Positions 9,590 through 18,614 of a DNA stretch of 64,000 nt are shown piece after piece. Origin of the DNA: Lachnoanaerobaculum gingivalis. Lineage in GTDB: Bacteria > Bacillota > Clostridia > Lachnospirales > Lachnospiraceae. Numbering within the stretch: position 1 is the first letter of the stretch; each line of letters opens with the position of its first letter. Under the pieces are notes generated by a model. The model worked only from the letters and a program-made list of their open reading frames with translations. It was not told where the DNA came from and did no database searches. The stretch covers positions 682,001-746,000 of the forward strand of contig NZ_RRCO01000001.1 in assembly GCF_003862475.1 (NCBI RefSeq). Reading direction: 5' to 3'. The translations under genes were made by a program, and so were the position numbers.

Positions 9590-11326
9590 CTATGCCCTGT
9601 CTTTTACTTCTATATGTGCTTCCCACATATCTTTGTAAAGTTTACTGCTCTTTAATAATTCTTCATGAGTATTTGCAGCTTCCACTTTTCCGTCATTTAT
9701 CACATATATTTTATCCACATCCTTTATAGTACTTAATCTGTGAGCTATCACAATCATTGTTTTATTCTGTGACAGCTTTGCCACAGCTGATTGTATCAAT
9801 GCCTCATTTTCAGGATCGGTATATGCGGTAGCTTCATCCAGGATTATAAGCTTTGCATCCTTTAACATCGCCCTTGCTATGGAAATTCTCTGCCTTTCAC
9901 CACCTGATAGATGTCCTCCGGCACCTCCTACAACAGTTTCATATCCGTCACTCAGATTCATTATAAAATCATGACATCCGCTTTTTTTAGCAATCTCTTC
10001 CACCTCTTTATCACTTGCTTTCGGATTTCCAAGCCTTATATTCTCTCTTATACTCAAATCAAATAAATAATTGTCCTGTGATACATAGGCTATAAATTTG
10101 TTTTGCACATCTAAGGGTATTTCCTTTGTATTTACTCCACCTATTAAAATATTTCCCTCTCCGGTATCCCACAGACCCGCTATAAGCTTTGCTATTGTAG
10201 ACTTTCCGCTTCCGCTTGGACCTACAAGTGCCACAACATTTCCGTCATCTATTTTCATATCGATACCATGCAAAACTTCTTTTTTATGATAGCCGAAGCG
10301 AACAGCCCTAAGCTCTACATTAGCATTCACTAACTTGCGTTCGAAATTTTTAGGCCTTTCCATATCTTTTTCTTCCATCACACTGCTGATTTCAGACATA
10401 ATAGTGCCTACCTTGGCAAGATCCTCGGCAAAAGCCGAACATGTAATAAGTGGTGCTACGATTCCAAAAGACAGTATGATAATAAGTACAAATACCGAAC
10501 CTAAAAGACTTCCCTTATTATAAAGATATACTCCTATCGGCAAAATTCCTACCAAGGTTGCAGGCAGCAAAGACATTGCCGTAGCCGAATACCGGATACA
10601 TTCCCTCATCCATTCTATAAAGCAATCCGCTCCCTCCTTGGCAGCCAGCACAAATTTATCGTAGGAACTCTGCGCTTTTCCAAATACCTTTATTACCTCG
10701 ATACCGTTGATATATTCCACTGCGGTATCATTTAGCACCTTTGTTTTTACTATAGTATTATTATATCTTTCATCCATATTTTTAAACATTCCCATATAGG
10801 CAATTATACCCACGGGAACAGTTATAAGGGATGCCAATGCCATTCTCCAATCCAGAAAAAACAAATAAATCACTATACATACAGGTCCTAAAATATTGGC
10901 TGTAAGCTCAGGTATCATATGTGCGAGGGTAATTTCCATGCTGTCAACTCTTTCAACTATGATATTTTTTAGTGAGCCTGAAGGAATATCCTTTACATAG
11001 CCCAAGGGAAGTTTATAAAGTTTTTCACAGAGATTTTTTCTTATATCGGCAAGCATTTCAAAAGTTATTTTATGCGAAATAAATGTTGATATATTATGAA
11101 ATAATATTCTAGAAAGCCAGGCAATCATTATAACCAGGCATAAATTAAGATATATGGAATAATCCTTTACTCCCTCCAAGAGATTTACCATTATATTGCC
11201 TATTATAAAATAAGGTGCCATCGCAAAAAATACTCCAAGTATTGCCGCACTTACAGATATAATATACCATCCCCTCTTTTGTTTAATGATATTTTTTAAC
11301 CATGTAAAATCATATCTTTTCTTCAT
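9590..11326 (-). CDS. ABC exporter half-transporter (membrane and ATPase domains), partner 1
   Basis: A 578-residue half-transporter paired with the gene just downstream. The start is taken at the ATG at 11326 (MKKRYDFTW), eight bases after AAGGAG; an upstream TTG two codons earlier is less likely. Membrane domain about 15-310, then ATPase domain with Walker A GPSGSGKST, signature LSGGERQRISIARAM and Walker B LIILDEATAYTDPENE. Both partners carry a catalytic Glu after Walker B, so both sites may be active. The gene begins two bases after the stop of the TetR gene, showing that the regulator and both subunits are in one operon. Confidence 0.9.
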   Translation of the reverse strand: MKKRYDFTWLKNIIKQKRGWYIISVSAAILGVFFAMAPYFIIGNIMVNLLEGVKDYSIYLNLCLVIMIAWLSRILFHNISTFISHKITFEMLADIRKNLCEKLYKLPLGYVKDIPSGSLKNIIVERVDSMEITLAHMIPELTANILGPVCIVIYLFFLDWRMALASLITVPVGIIAYMGMFKNMDERYNNTIVKTKVLNDTAVEYINGIEVIKVFGKAQSSYDKFVLAAKEGADCFIEWMRECIRYSATAMSLLPATLVGILPIGVYLYNKGSLLGSVFVLIIILSFGIVAPLITCSAFAEDLAKVGTIMSEISSVMEEKDMERPKNFERKLVNANVELRAVRFGYHKKEVLHGIDMKIDDGNVVALVGPSGSGKSTIAKLIAGLWDTGEGNILIGGVNTKEIPLDVQNKFIAYVSQDNYLFDLSIRENIRLGNPKASDKEVEEIAKKSGCHDFIMNLSDGYETVVGGAGGHLSGGERQRISIARAMLKDAKLIILDEATAYTDPENEALIQSAVAKLSQNKTMIVIAHRLSTIKDVDKIYVINDGKVEAANTHEELLKSSKLYKDMWEAHIEVKDRA

Positions 11327-11328
11327 AC

Positions 11329-11958
11329 TCAATTCTCCTTATCATATTTTAATCCAAGTAATCTGTCCCAACCGGCTGCATAAAAATCCTGCAGACTGTT
11401 TACATATTCTATGGCATCATCCTTGCCAAAATCATGTGCAACGGTCTCAAAGATTCCGTTTAATAAAGAGCTTGCCAGCATATGACACAAATCCACTCTT
11501 ATATTTCGGACAATGTAGCCCTCTTCCCTAAGCACATCCATAAATTTAATGCTGCTTTCCACCTCCATATCTACAAGATTGTCTACATAATGTTCATAAC
11601 TTGAACCGAACCCATAACATACTATCAGCTTAAAGCTGTCAAAGTATTCATATATTATGTCCATTATTTCCTCCATTCCCTGCTCCGAAAAACTATGCAT
11701 GGAGGATATCTGTTCTTTAGGGGTGGAATTTCCGAACAAATCCAGCTTATTTTTAAAGCCGTTTAGAAGTTTATCCGCCCCCTCTTTTACCAGAATACTG
11801 AAAATCTTATTCTTATCGGCAAATCTGCTATAAAGCATTCCCGTAGTACATCCTGATTTTTCAGCAATAACCCTCATGGAAGCATTCATATATCCCTGCT
11901 CCATAAACTCTTTTTTTGCAATTTCAAGTATTTTTAATTCAATATCTGTATCTTTCAT
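11329..11958 (-). CDS. TetR/AcrR family transcriptional regulator
   Basis: A repressor of about 209 residues. The N-terminal helix-turn-helix is typical of TetR (MRVIAEKSGCTTGMLYSRFADKNKIF region, about residues 24-45). The C-terminal part is the divergent ligand-binding domain. The ATG at 11958 is chosen because GGAG lies six bases upstream; an ATG at 11970 overlaps that site. First gene of the operon with the two ABC half-transporters. Two tandem dyads directly upstream are the likely autoregulatory operator, so the exporter is probably induced by its own substrate. Confidence 0.9.
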   Translation of the reverse strand: MKDTDIELKILEIAKKEFMEQGYMNASMRVIAEKSGCTTGMLYSRFADKNKIFSILVKEGADKLLNGFKNKLDLFGNSTPKEQISSMHSFSEQGMEEIMDIIYEYFDSFKLIVCYGFGSSYEHYVDNLVDMEVESSIKFMDVLREEGYIVRNIRVDLCHMLASSLLNGIFETVAHDFGKDDAIEYVNSLQDFYAAGWDRLLGLKYDKEN

Positions 11959-11976
11959 AAGCCTCTCCATTTCTTA

Positions 11977-12001
11977 TAACACTGTTATTATAACGCTGTT
12001 A
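11977..12001. promoter_or_regulatory. Candidate TetR operator (two tandem dyads)
   Basis: Two 11-base dyads, TAACACTGTTA (11977-11987) and TAACGCTGTTA (11991-12001), lie 14 bases apart, directly before the TetR start. Both are symmetric except at the centre. Position, symmetry and repetition fit an autoregulatory TetR-family operator; binding itself is inferred. Confidence 0.6.
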
Positions 12002-12065
12002 CAGAAAAATGTGAACTAAAAATAAGCCACATTTTTAAAATTAATGTAGGTTTTTATAGCAATCA

Positions 12066-12106
12066 ACAAAAAAGAGATATGACTTTTCAGCCATACCTCT
12101 CTTTAT
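12066..12106 (-). terminator. Terminator of ftsH
   Basis: On the minus strand an imperfect hairpin (AAAGAGAGGTATG with CATATCTCTTT) is followed by a run of T. It separates ftsH from the TetR/ABC operon. Confidence 0.75.
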
Positions 12107-12168
12107 TCATAAACTGTCTAATACAAAGTATTTTTAGACAAATCAAATCTCTTTTGATTTTCCATATA

Positions 12169-13980
12169 TTATCTGTTTAATATCTCCATAAACTCATCAC
12201 CTGTAATAGTTTCCTTCTCATACAGGAAATGTGCTATTTCTTCCAGCTTTTCCCTGTTTTCCATAAGTATCTGAGCAGCTTTCTCATGCTGTTCCTTTAC
12301 TAATGCCACCACCTGCCTATCTATTATAGCCGCAGTTTCCGCCGAAGCCGCCAAAGAAGTATCACCTCCAAGGTACCTATTGTTAACAGTCTCCAGCGCA
12401 ACCATATCAAAGTCCTTACTCATTCCGTATCTGGTAATCATAGCTCTTGCAAGTTTGGTAGCCTGCTCTATATCATTTGAAGCTCCGGTGGAAACATCAC
12501 CGAACACCACTTCCTCTGCCGCTCTTCCACCGGTAAGCGTGGCTATTTTATTTTCAAGTTCCGATTTTGTCATCAGATAATGATTGCCCTCATCCACCTG
12601 CATAGTATATCCAAGTGCTCCTGAAGTTCTTGGAATAATGGTTATCTTTGTAACCGGTGCCGAATTTGTCTGCTTTGCGGCTACAAGTGCATGTCCTACT
12701 TCATGGTATGACACTCTCCACTTCTCGGCATCAGTCAATATGGAATTTTTCTTTTGATAGCCTGCAATAACCACCTCAATACTTTCTTCAAGATCCGACT
12801 GATTTACAAACTTTCTGTTATCTCTAACCGCCCTAAGCGCAGCCTCATTTATAATGTTTGCAAGCTCCGCACCCGAGGCACCTGAAGCCATTCTTGCAAT
12901 CAGCTTAAAGTCAACATCATCTGCAATCTTTATCTTCTTAGCATGAACTTTGAGTATTTCCTCTCTACCCTTTAAATCAGGAAGTTCCACAGGTACTCTT
13001 CTGTCAAACCTGCCCGGTCTTGTAAGCGCCGGGTCAAGTGCGTCAGGTCTGTTGGTAGCCGCCAAAATCATAACACCTGAATTTCCCTCAAAGCCGTCCA
13101 TCTCTGTTAAAAGCTGGTTGAGAGTCTGTTCTCTCTCATCATTTCCGCCTATCTGACCGTCTCTTTTCTTACCTATAGCGTCTATCTCATCAATAAAAAC
13201 GATACATGGTGCTTTTTCCTTTGCCTGTTTGAAAAGGTCTCTTACCTTTGAAGCACCCATACCTACAAACATCTCAACAAACTCAGAACCTGACATTGAG
13301 AAAAAAGGAACATTTGCTTCACCTGCTACAGCCTTTGCAAGCATTGTCTTACCTGTTCCCGGAGGTCCTACAAGAAGTATGCCCTTTGGCATTGAAGCAC
13401 CTATATCCTTGTATTTACTCGGATCATGTAGGTAATCCACTATCTCGGTAAGATTTTCCTTAGCTTCATCCTCACCTGCCACATCTCCAAATTTAATTCC
13501 TTCTGAAGACTTAACATATACTTTGGCACCGGATTTGCCCATATTCCCAAACATCAAAGAGTTTGCACTGTTTTTATCAAACATTCTTTTTGAAATTCTG
13601 TTCCAAAGAAAATAGAATAATGCCAGCGGAATAATCCAGCTCAAAAGCGCATCCACAAAAGGTGAATCTTTTCTGACTATTTCACTTGAAAACTGTACTC
13701 CTGCATTATGCAGTCTGTCTGTAAGTCCCGGATCATTCATAAGTCCCGTCTTATATACCGTCTTATCATTGGTTCCTGTAAAAAGAATTTGATTTGTCTG
13801 TATATCAACTTTCGAAATCTCTTTATTCTCAGTCATGGTCATAAATGTACCATAGTCTACCTGCTTTATCTGCCCTTCCTTTATAAACGGAAGTACCATA
13901 AAGTTTATTGCCGTCATTATTATCAAGACTATAAAATAATAATACAAAAACGGCCTTCTGTTTTTGGGATCATCTATCAT
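12169..13980 (-). CDS. ftsH: ATP-dependent zinc metalloprotease FtsH
   Basis: Membrane-bound AAA+ protease that degrades misfolded membrane proteins and short-lived regulators. The start is the ATG at 13980 ([10 protein letters not shown]) behind AAGGAGGT; a longer frame to 14010 has no ribosome site. 603 residues. Two membrane segments (about 12-32 and 115-135) flank a short outside loop. The AAA domain shows Walker A GPPGTGKT, Walker [10 protein letters not shown] and the second region of homology ([14 protein letters not shown]). The zinc site HEVGH is intact, with the third ligand region further on. Its promoter overlaps a CIRCE operator, so it appears to be under HrcA heat-shock control. 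Confidence 0.97.
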   Translation of the reverse strand: MIDDPKNRRPFLYYYFIVLIIMTAINFMVLPFIKEGQIKQVDYGTFMTMTENKEISKVDIQTNQILFTGTNDKTVYKTGLMNDPGLTDRLHNAGVQFSSEIVRKDSPFVDALLSWIIPLALFYFLWNRISKRMFDKNSANSLMFGNMGKSGAKVYVKSSEGIKFGDVAGEDEAKENLTEIVDYLHDPSKYKDIGASMPKGILLVGPPGTGKTMLAKAVAGEANVPFFSMSGSEFVEMFVGMGASKVRDLFKQAKEKAPCIVFIDEIDAIGKKRDGQIGGNDEREQTLNQLLTEMDGFEGNSGVMILAATNRPDALDPALTRPGRFDRRVPVELPDLKGREEILKVHAKKIKIADDVDFKLIARMASGASGAELANIINEAALRAVRDNRKFVNQSDLEESIEVVIAGYQKKNSILTDAEKWRVSYHEVGHALVAAKQTNSAPVTKITIIPRTSGALGYTMQVDEGNHYLMTKSELENKIATLTGGRAAEEVVFGDVSTGASNDIEQATKLARAMITRYGMSKDFDMVALETVNNRYLGGDTSLAASAETAAIIDRQVVALVKEQHEKAAQILMENREKLEEIAHFLYEKETITGDEFMEILNR

Positions 13981-14050
13981 ATTACCTCCTTTTTTTGATA
14001 ATGTAATCAACCTTGTTTACTTTTATCCAACCGGTTTTAAGGGGTTGTTG

Positions 14051-14077
14051 TTAGCACTATATCACCTTGAGTGCTAA
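14051..14077. promoter_or_regulatory. CIRCE operator (HrcA binding site)
   Basis: TTAGCACTA, nine bases, GAGTGCTAA. This matches the CIRCE consensus TTAGCACTC-N9-GAGTGCTAA at all but one position. It sits about 70 bases upstream of the ftsH ATG and overlaps the ftsH promoter. The HrcA gene is not in the window. Confidence 0.92.
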
Positions 14078-14084
14078 ATGTCAA
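14056..14084 (-). promoter_or_regulatory. SigA-type promoter of ftsH
   Basis: On the minus strand, a perfect -35 TTGACA (14084-14079) and a -10 TATAGT (14061-14056) are 17 bases apart. The CIRCE element covers the spacer and -10 box, so HrcA would block RNA polymerase directly. Confidence 0.85.
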
Positions 14085-14090
14085 CGTAAA

Positions 14091-14124
14091 TATATGATTA
14101 GATTGTATACAATCTAACCATATA
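14091..14124. repeat. 34-bp loopless palindrome between ftsH promoter and kinase gene
   Basis: The central 20 bases (14098-14117) are a perfect palindrome centred on GTATAC; after one mismatched pair, six more base pairs extend it to 34 bases. It lies seven bases downstream of the kinase stop codon and just upstream of the ftsH -35 box. No T run follows on either strand, so a plain terminator is unlikely. An operator or an mRNA end structure is possible. Confidence 0.7.
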
Positions 14125-14131
14125 CCAATCT

Positions 14132-16414
14132 TTATGCTACTTTTTCAAATTTTATTTGAACTTTGAAAAGATCACCATCTATAATTATATCAAACTTTCC
14201 GCCTTGTAGTATTGTCAAAGACTTTGCTATAGAAAGCCCAAGTCCGCTGCCTTCAGTGGTTCTTGATACATCACCTCTTACAAATCTTTCTGTAAGCTCA
14301 TCAGGTCTTATATTTAGCGGATTTTCAGATATGTTTTTTATAACGAATGTTGCTCCGGTATTATCTGAAATAATATCAATATAAATTCTTGAATTCTTAG
14401 CCGCATACTTGAAAGCGTTATTATAAAGATTTTCCAAAACTCTCCAAAGATGTCTTCCGTCGGCCTTTATCATCACTCCACCTGAAGGAGTATTTGAAAT
14501 AATAGACAGTCCTTTTTCACTGAACTTTTCTTCAAACTCTCCGTTTGTCTGGTTTATCATCTCTACCAAATCAATATCTCTTAAATCTACCGATATATTT
14601 CCGCTTGAGACCTTACTTGCCTCCACCAAATCTTCAGTCAGATTTTTCAAATGCTGTGATTTAACTGAAAGTATGTCCAGATATTCCTGTATTTTGGCAT
14701 TTTCAGGTTTTTCTCTCTTTATAAGATCGACGTAATTTATGATAGAAGTGAGCGGTGTTTTAATATCATGTGACACATTGGTTATCAAATCGGCTTTTAA
14801 TCTTTCACTCTTTACCTGATCGTTGATAGCCCCCTGGAATCCCTTACTTATATTATTGAGATCCTTTACAACACTTGCCTCTCTTCCGGCAAACTCGTCC
14901 TCATTGAGTCTGTATCTTGTATCTCCGCTTGCAATCTCTTTTATAGCTTCGGCAATACTGTCAAAAGCTATAGCCGTCTTGTAAATCTTATTAAATATAA
15001 TAAAATTTACAACTAAAAATATAATAAAGCAGATGAATATCATCAATCTTCCAAGAAGTCTCTTTTCATTTATTGTTGTTACAAGGAAAAATGTAACCGC
15101 AATAAAATCCACAAGCATCAAAGCAAGAAAGTTTGATCCCCATTTTTTCTTAAAGCTTCTTTTTAACATATATACGGAAAAACTTTCCTTAATCACTTTT
15201 GTGTATGAGTTTTTCCATAAAAGTCCGGCCTTATACTCTCTTACAATTGAGAATACGATGGGTAATGCAACAATATAAACAGAAGCGTAATTCAGCATCT
15301 GATTTGCAAAATTCCAATATTTTTTTTCTATATAAATATGTAATACTTTCTGTCCTATAAAATTGTTTGCGGCAAAAACTAAAACTATTCCGAAGGTCAG
15401 TAACAGTATTTTTACTTCAACCGGTATAATATCAAAAAGCTTATTTATTTTTATGCCCTTTCTACCCTCACTGTGACCGCTGAAAACAAGAAGATAAGCC
15501 ATACTTAAAGCCATCAAAATAAGCCCTACCGTAGCAGATACCAATCCTATAGAATATGCTCTCCTCTGCCTCAAATAATCCACATTGGCTAAAGCATATG
15601 TATCTGTAGCGGTATATAAGGTATTCACGGCGATATATACTTTATAAGGCTTAGGCAGTTTATCTGTAAGTTTTTCCGCCTGATAAGACAACTCTTTGGG
15701 TATCTCACTCAAGTTCGTTTCCACCATCATTCCCTGTGAAGACGTTATGGCGTACTTTCCGTATTCATAAACACTTTTAATATTAAGTGTTCTGTCATTT
15801 GTGTATACAACATCACCATACTCAAGTCTGTACCTGAAATTTGAAGGGGTAAGAATAAATCTTTCATAGGCATTGTAATATTTTGAAAGCAAAACAAGAC
15901 TCTCTGTTATAATAGTCTTCATACTTATATATGCATCACCGGGTTCAACAAGACCTGAAGTATCCGCATATATTCTGTAATTAACAAAATATGATGTATC
16001 TTCTATCTGATTTACCAGACTTTGGTCTACAATACTGACCTGAAAATGCTCATCTATATAAAATCCATGTCGCTTGGCATACTCTATTATTGCACCTACA
16101 GTAAAATCCACATCATTGCTTGGACCCATATTCAAACCGAATATATCTTTATTTATGTCAAATTTCCCGTCCGTTTCAAAGATATTCTTTAAATTTGCAT
16201 ATGAAAAAAGCAATGAAATATCGGAGTCAAACTGTGTTCTGAATGCAGGAGAGTCATCATACTTCTCCGCATTTATCCACAGCAGACCCCTATTGAAATT
16301 TTCATTACAATAAATAATTGAAATACCTATAACAAAAACTATGAAAGCCGCTATATGTAATATGGTTACCCATACTTTCATCCTGCTTTTTGATAAAAAT
16401 GTATTCTTATCCAT
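14132..16414 (-). CDS. Sensor histidine kinase, multi-membrane, HisKA type
   Basis: A 760-residue membrane kinase. One N-terminal membrane segment (about 12-36) is followed by a large extracytoplasmic region to about residue 285, then a cluster of about five membrane segments to about 455, a HAMP-like linker, the H box (NVSHDIKTPLTSI, about residue 547) and an ATPase domain with NLYNNAFKYA and GSGLGLSIAK. The start is uncertain: the ATG at 16414 is coupled to the TGA of the response regulator gene, while a TTG at 16432 is also in frame. Order and class match VanS/PhoR-like kinases that sense envelope conditions. Signal unknown. Confidence 0.88.
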   Translation of the reverse strand: MDKNTFLSKSRMKVWVTILHIAAFIVFVIGISIIYCNENFNRGLLWINAEKYDDSPAFRTQFDSDISLLFSYANLKNIFETDGKFDINKDIFGLNMGPSNDVDFTVGAIIEYAKRHGFYIDEHFQVSIVDQSLVNQIEDTSYFVNYRIYADTSGLVEPGDAYISMKTIITESLVLLSKYYNAYERFILTPSNFRYRLEYGDVVYTNDRTLNIKSVYEYGKYAITSSQGMMVETNLSEIPKELSYQAEKLTDKLPKPYKVYIAVNTLYTATDTYALANVDYLRQRRAYSIGLVSATVGLILMALSMAYLLVFSGHSEGRKGIKINKLFDIIPVEVKILLLTFGIVLVFAANNFIGQKVLHIYIEKKYWNFANQMLNYASVYIVALPIVFSIVREYKAGLLWKNSYTKVIKESFSVYMLKRSFKKKWGSNFLALMLVDFIAVTFFLVTTINEKRLLGRLMIFICFIIFLVVNFIIFNKIYKTAIAFDSIAEAIKEIASGDTRYRLNEDEFAGREASVVKDLNNISKGFQGAINDQVKSERLKADLITNVSHDIKTPLTSIINYVDLIKREKPENAKIQEYLDILSVKSQHLKNLTEDLVEASKVSSGNISVDLRDIDLVEMINQTNGEFEEKFSEKGLSIISNTPSGGVMIKADGRHLWRVLENLYNNAFKYAAKNSRIYIDIISDNTGATFVIKNISENPLNIRPDELTERFVRGDVSRTTEGSGLGLSIAKSLTILQGGKFDIIIDGDLFKVQIKFEKVA

Positions 16415-16415
16415 A

Positions 16416-17111
16416 TCAGCTTTGTTTTTCAATCTTGTATCCTACTCCCCAGACAACTTTCAAATATCTTGGCTCCTTAGGATTTAACTCTATTTTCTCT
16501 CTTATATGTCTTATATGTACAGCCACGGTATTATCTGCTCCGATAGCCTCTTCATTCCAAATCTGCTCATATATTTCGTCAATGGAGAACACCTTTCCGG
16601 CATTCTTTGCAAGAAGCAAGAGTATATTATACTCTATAGGTGTAAGCTTTATCAGCTCTCCCGCAATTGTAACTTCCTTAGTCTCATCGTCAATTTCAAG
16701 GTCACCTACAACAACCTTTTGTGACTCAGGCACAGACATATTTCCAAGTTTTTTATATCTTCTAAGCTGACTCTTTACTCTTGCAACAAGCTCAAGAGGA
16801 TTAAAAGGCTTTGTAAGATAATCATCCGCACCGATATTCAGTCCTAAAATCTTATCCGCATCCTCAGATTTTGCCGAAAGCATTATAATAGGCACAGTAC
16901 TGTTCTCTCTTATCTTCATCGTAGCCCTTATTCCGTCCAGTACAGGCATCATAATATCTATTATAAGCAAATCAACTCTGTGTTTTGCCATCAATTTTAC
17001 CGCTTCTTCACCATCATAGGCTGTAAGTACTTCAAAGCCCTCCCCAGAAAGATAGATTTTTATTGCATCTACTATCTCTCTGTCGTCATCACATACCAAT
17101 ATTAATTCCAT
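16416..17111 (-). CDS. Response regulator, OmpR/PhoB family
   Basis: 231 residues. The receiver domain has the acidic pocket (CDDDREI), the phosphorylated Asp in LLIIDIMMPVLDG (about residue 53), the conserved Thr/Ser in IIMLSAKSE and the Lys in LTKPFNP. The C-terminal half is a winged-helix Trans_reg_C DNA-binding domain (VFSIDEIYEQIW, HIRHIREKI). First gene of the pair; the kinase gene begins at its stop codon. A TATAAT-type -10 box is visible on the minus strand at 17180-17175. Confidence 0.94.
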   Translation of the reverse strand: MELILVCDDDREIVDAIKIYLSGEGFEVLTAYDGEEAVKLMAKHRVDLLIIDIMMPVLDGIRATMKIRENSTVPIIMLSAKSEDADKILGLNIGADDYLTKPFNPLELVARVKSQLRRYKKLGNMSVPESQKVVVGDLEIDDETKEVTIAGELIKLTPIEYNILLLLAKNAGKVFSIDEIYEQIWNEEAIGADNTVAVHIRHIREKIELNPKEPRYLKVVWGVGYKIEKQS

Positions 17112-17282
17112 CGTTCCACCTTTATATCTTGATTTGATTTTTATTTTAATTTAGTTTAAATTATAACTGTTTACATTATACCATTTGTTTTAATATAAAA
17201 AAATGAATATTTTCTAACAGTTTTGTAGTTTTATAATTATAAACCAAAAGTGTTAATTTTTTGTGTCTTGTAAAGGAAATAT

Positions 17283-17750
17283 ATGAATAGAGATGAATAT
17301 TTTTTAAAAGAAGCCATAAAGCAGGCAAAAAAAGCCGGAGCTATAGGTGATGTTCCTATAGGTTGTGTGATTGTTTTTGAAGATAAGATAATAGCAAGAG
17401 GATATAATAGAAGAAACAAGGACAAGAGTACACTCTCTCATGCTGAAATTATTGCAATAAAAAAGGCCTGTAAAAAGCTTGGCGATTGGAGGCTTGAAGA
17501 TTGTACCATGTATATCACGCTCGAACCCTGTCCTATGTGTGCAGGTGCAATAGTCCAGTCCAGAATCAAAAAGACAGTTCTCGGCGCCATGAATCCGAAA
17601 GCCGGATGTGCCGGTTCCATTATAAATATTTTACAAACAAACGGCTTCAACCACAAAACGGAAGTAGAACTTATATCAGGTCCCCTTCAAAATGAATGTT
17701 CCGGTATGCTTACCGCTTTTTTTAAATCCTTAAGGCAGAGCAAATCATAA
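17283..17750 (+). CDS. tadA: tRNA-specific adenosine-34 deaminase
   Basis: Converts adenosine to inosine at the wobble position of tRNA-Arg(ACG). 155 residues, usual for the family. The zinc site is complete: His in SHAEI (with catalytic Glu) and the two Cys of EPCPMCAGA. The ATG follows AAAGGAAAT. Transcribed alone, divergently from the two-component pair, and ends at a strong hairpin. A guanine or cytosine deaminase of the same superfamily is the main alternative, but the overall motif spacing and the C-terminal stretch favour TadA. Confidence 0.93.
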   Translation: MNRDEYFLKEAIKQAKKAGAIGDVPIGCVIVFEDKIIARGYNRRNKDKSTLSHAEIIAIKKACKKLGDWRLEDCTMYITLEPCPMCAGAIVQSRIKKTVLGAMNPKAGCAGSIINILQTNGFNHKTEVELISGPLQNECSGMLTAFFKSLRQSKS

Positions 17751-17754
17751 AAAT

Positions 17755-17796
17755 AGCCGGGACTGTCAAAATGTATGGTCAGTCCCGGCTTTATAC
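17755..17796. terminator. Bidirectional terminator
   Basis: An 11-bp perfect stem (AGCCGGGACTG with CAGTCCCGGCT), 14-base loop, followed by TTTATA on the right and preceded by an A-rich stretch on the left. It serves tadA and the lipoprotein gene converging from the right. Confidence 0.9.
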
Positions 17797-18312
17797 TTAC
17801 TCTTCCACTATCTTCGCATCTTTTATTCTTCCATATGTATTAGGGCCTTCTTCATAAGTCTCAAATACACCTTCCACAGTAACAAGAGTATCTTCTTCAG
17901 GACAGTTTTCATGTCTGTTCATTTTTTCATCCGCCCAAAGAATTTCCAATCCCTGTGCACAACATGCCGCCGCATCTTTTATCATACAGAAATGATAGTA
18001 TACATCTTTATCATTGCTGTATGAAGAATAATAGTTTCCTCTTATTTTAAAGCTCTTGCCTATATATGACTTGGGGTCTATCATCATCTGATATACTGTG
18101 GCATATACCATATCTGCACCCATAACGGTCAAATCATAGTCTACATCTCCATCTTTTTTTACAGATTCACTCTCTGCCTCTGTACTGTTCTCATTTATAT
18201 TACTCTCATTTGCTATTTTGCTTTCAGCAACCGTCTTTTCATTATAGGCTTTACCGGCACTGCCGCATCCTGCCAGGAGAAGGCAGGAAAGCACTATTAT
18301 AAACCTCTTCAA
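17797..18312 (-). CDS. Lipoprotein with OB-fold-like domain, function unknown
   Basis: 171 residues, exported and lipid-anchored: the signal peptide ends in the lipobox LLAGC. A Glu/Asn/Ser-rich linker (about 20-55) leads to a compact domain with KSFKIRGNYYSSY, a Cys pair in DAAACCAQGLE, and VTVEGVFETY. The layout of an OB-like strand set with a CCAQG motif resembles the DUF1980/TIGR03943 type of protein, some of which sit with metal transporters, but no such neighbour is present here. Single gene, minus strand, with an AGGAGG-like site before the ATG. Role not known. Confidence 0.75.
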   Translation of the reverse strand: MKRFIIVLSCLLLAGCGSAGKAYNEKTVAESKIANESNINENSTEAESESVKKDGDVDYDLTVMGADMVYATVYQMMIDPKSYIGKSFKIRGNYYSSYSNDKDVYYHFCMIKDAAACCAQGLEILWADEKMNRHENCPEEDTLVTVEGVFETYEEGPNTYGRIKDAKIVEE

Positions 18313-18503
18313 AAGTATTTCCTCCTTTGTTTATTATGTCTATTATTATATTTTCTTCACCTAAATATGTACAGTTAAAATTTATATACTTTTTTTAAAA
18401 TAATTGTTGCTTATTTTTCGTCAATTGATTATCAACCCCCTTTTACTGTATAAATTCAACTAAATACCTTGTTTTATGTGTATTCTTACAATGTTTTTGT
18501 TGA

Positions 18504-18579
18504 CCTAAATTTTTTTTAGTTTGCTATTGATTTGCTTTGTTAAAGGTGCTATATTATAGATACCTAAAAAAAATTTAGG
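18504..18579. promoter_or_regulatory. Inverted operator pair flanking a SigA-type promoter
   Basis: Within the 302-base gene-free stretch 18313-18614, CCTAAA-T8-AG (18504-18519) and its exact 16-base reverse complement (18564-18579) are 60 bases apart. The right copy is itself part of the dyad ATACCTAAA-N5-TTTAGGTAT. Between them lie TTGATT (18527-18532) and TATATT (18550-18555), 17 bases apart, a plausible promoter for the whole plus-strand operon. Such flanking sites fit a regulator that bends or loops the promoter; the YheO-type protein encoded next is the obvious candidate. Confidence 0.65.
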
Positions 18580-18614
18580 TATTCAAATAATAAAGGAATG
18601 GCAATAGTGATTTT

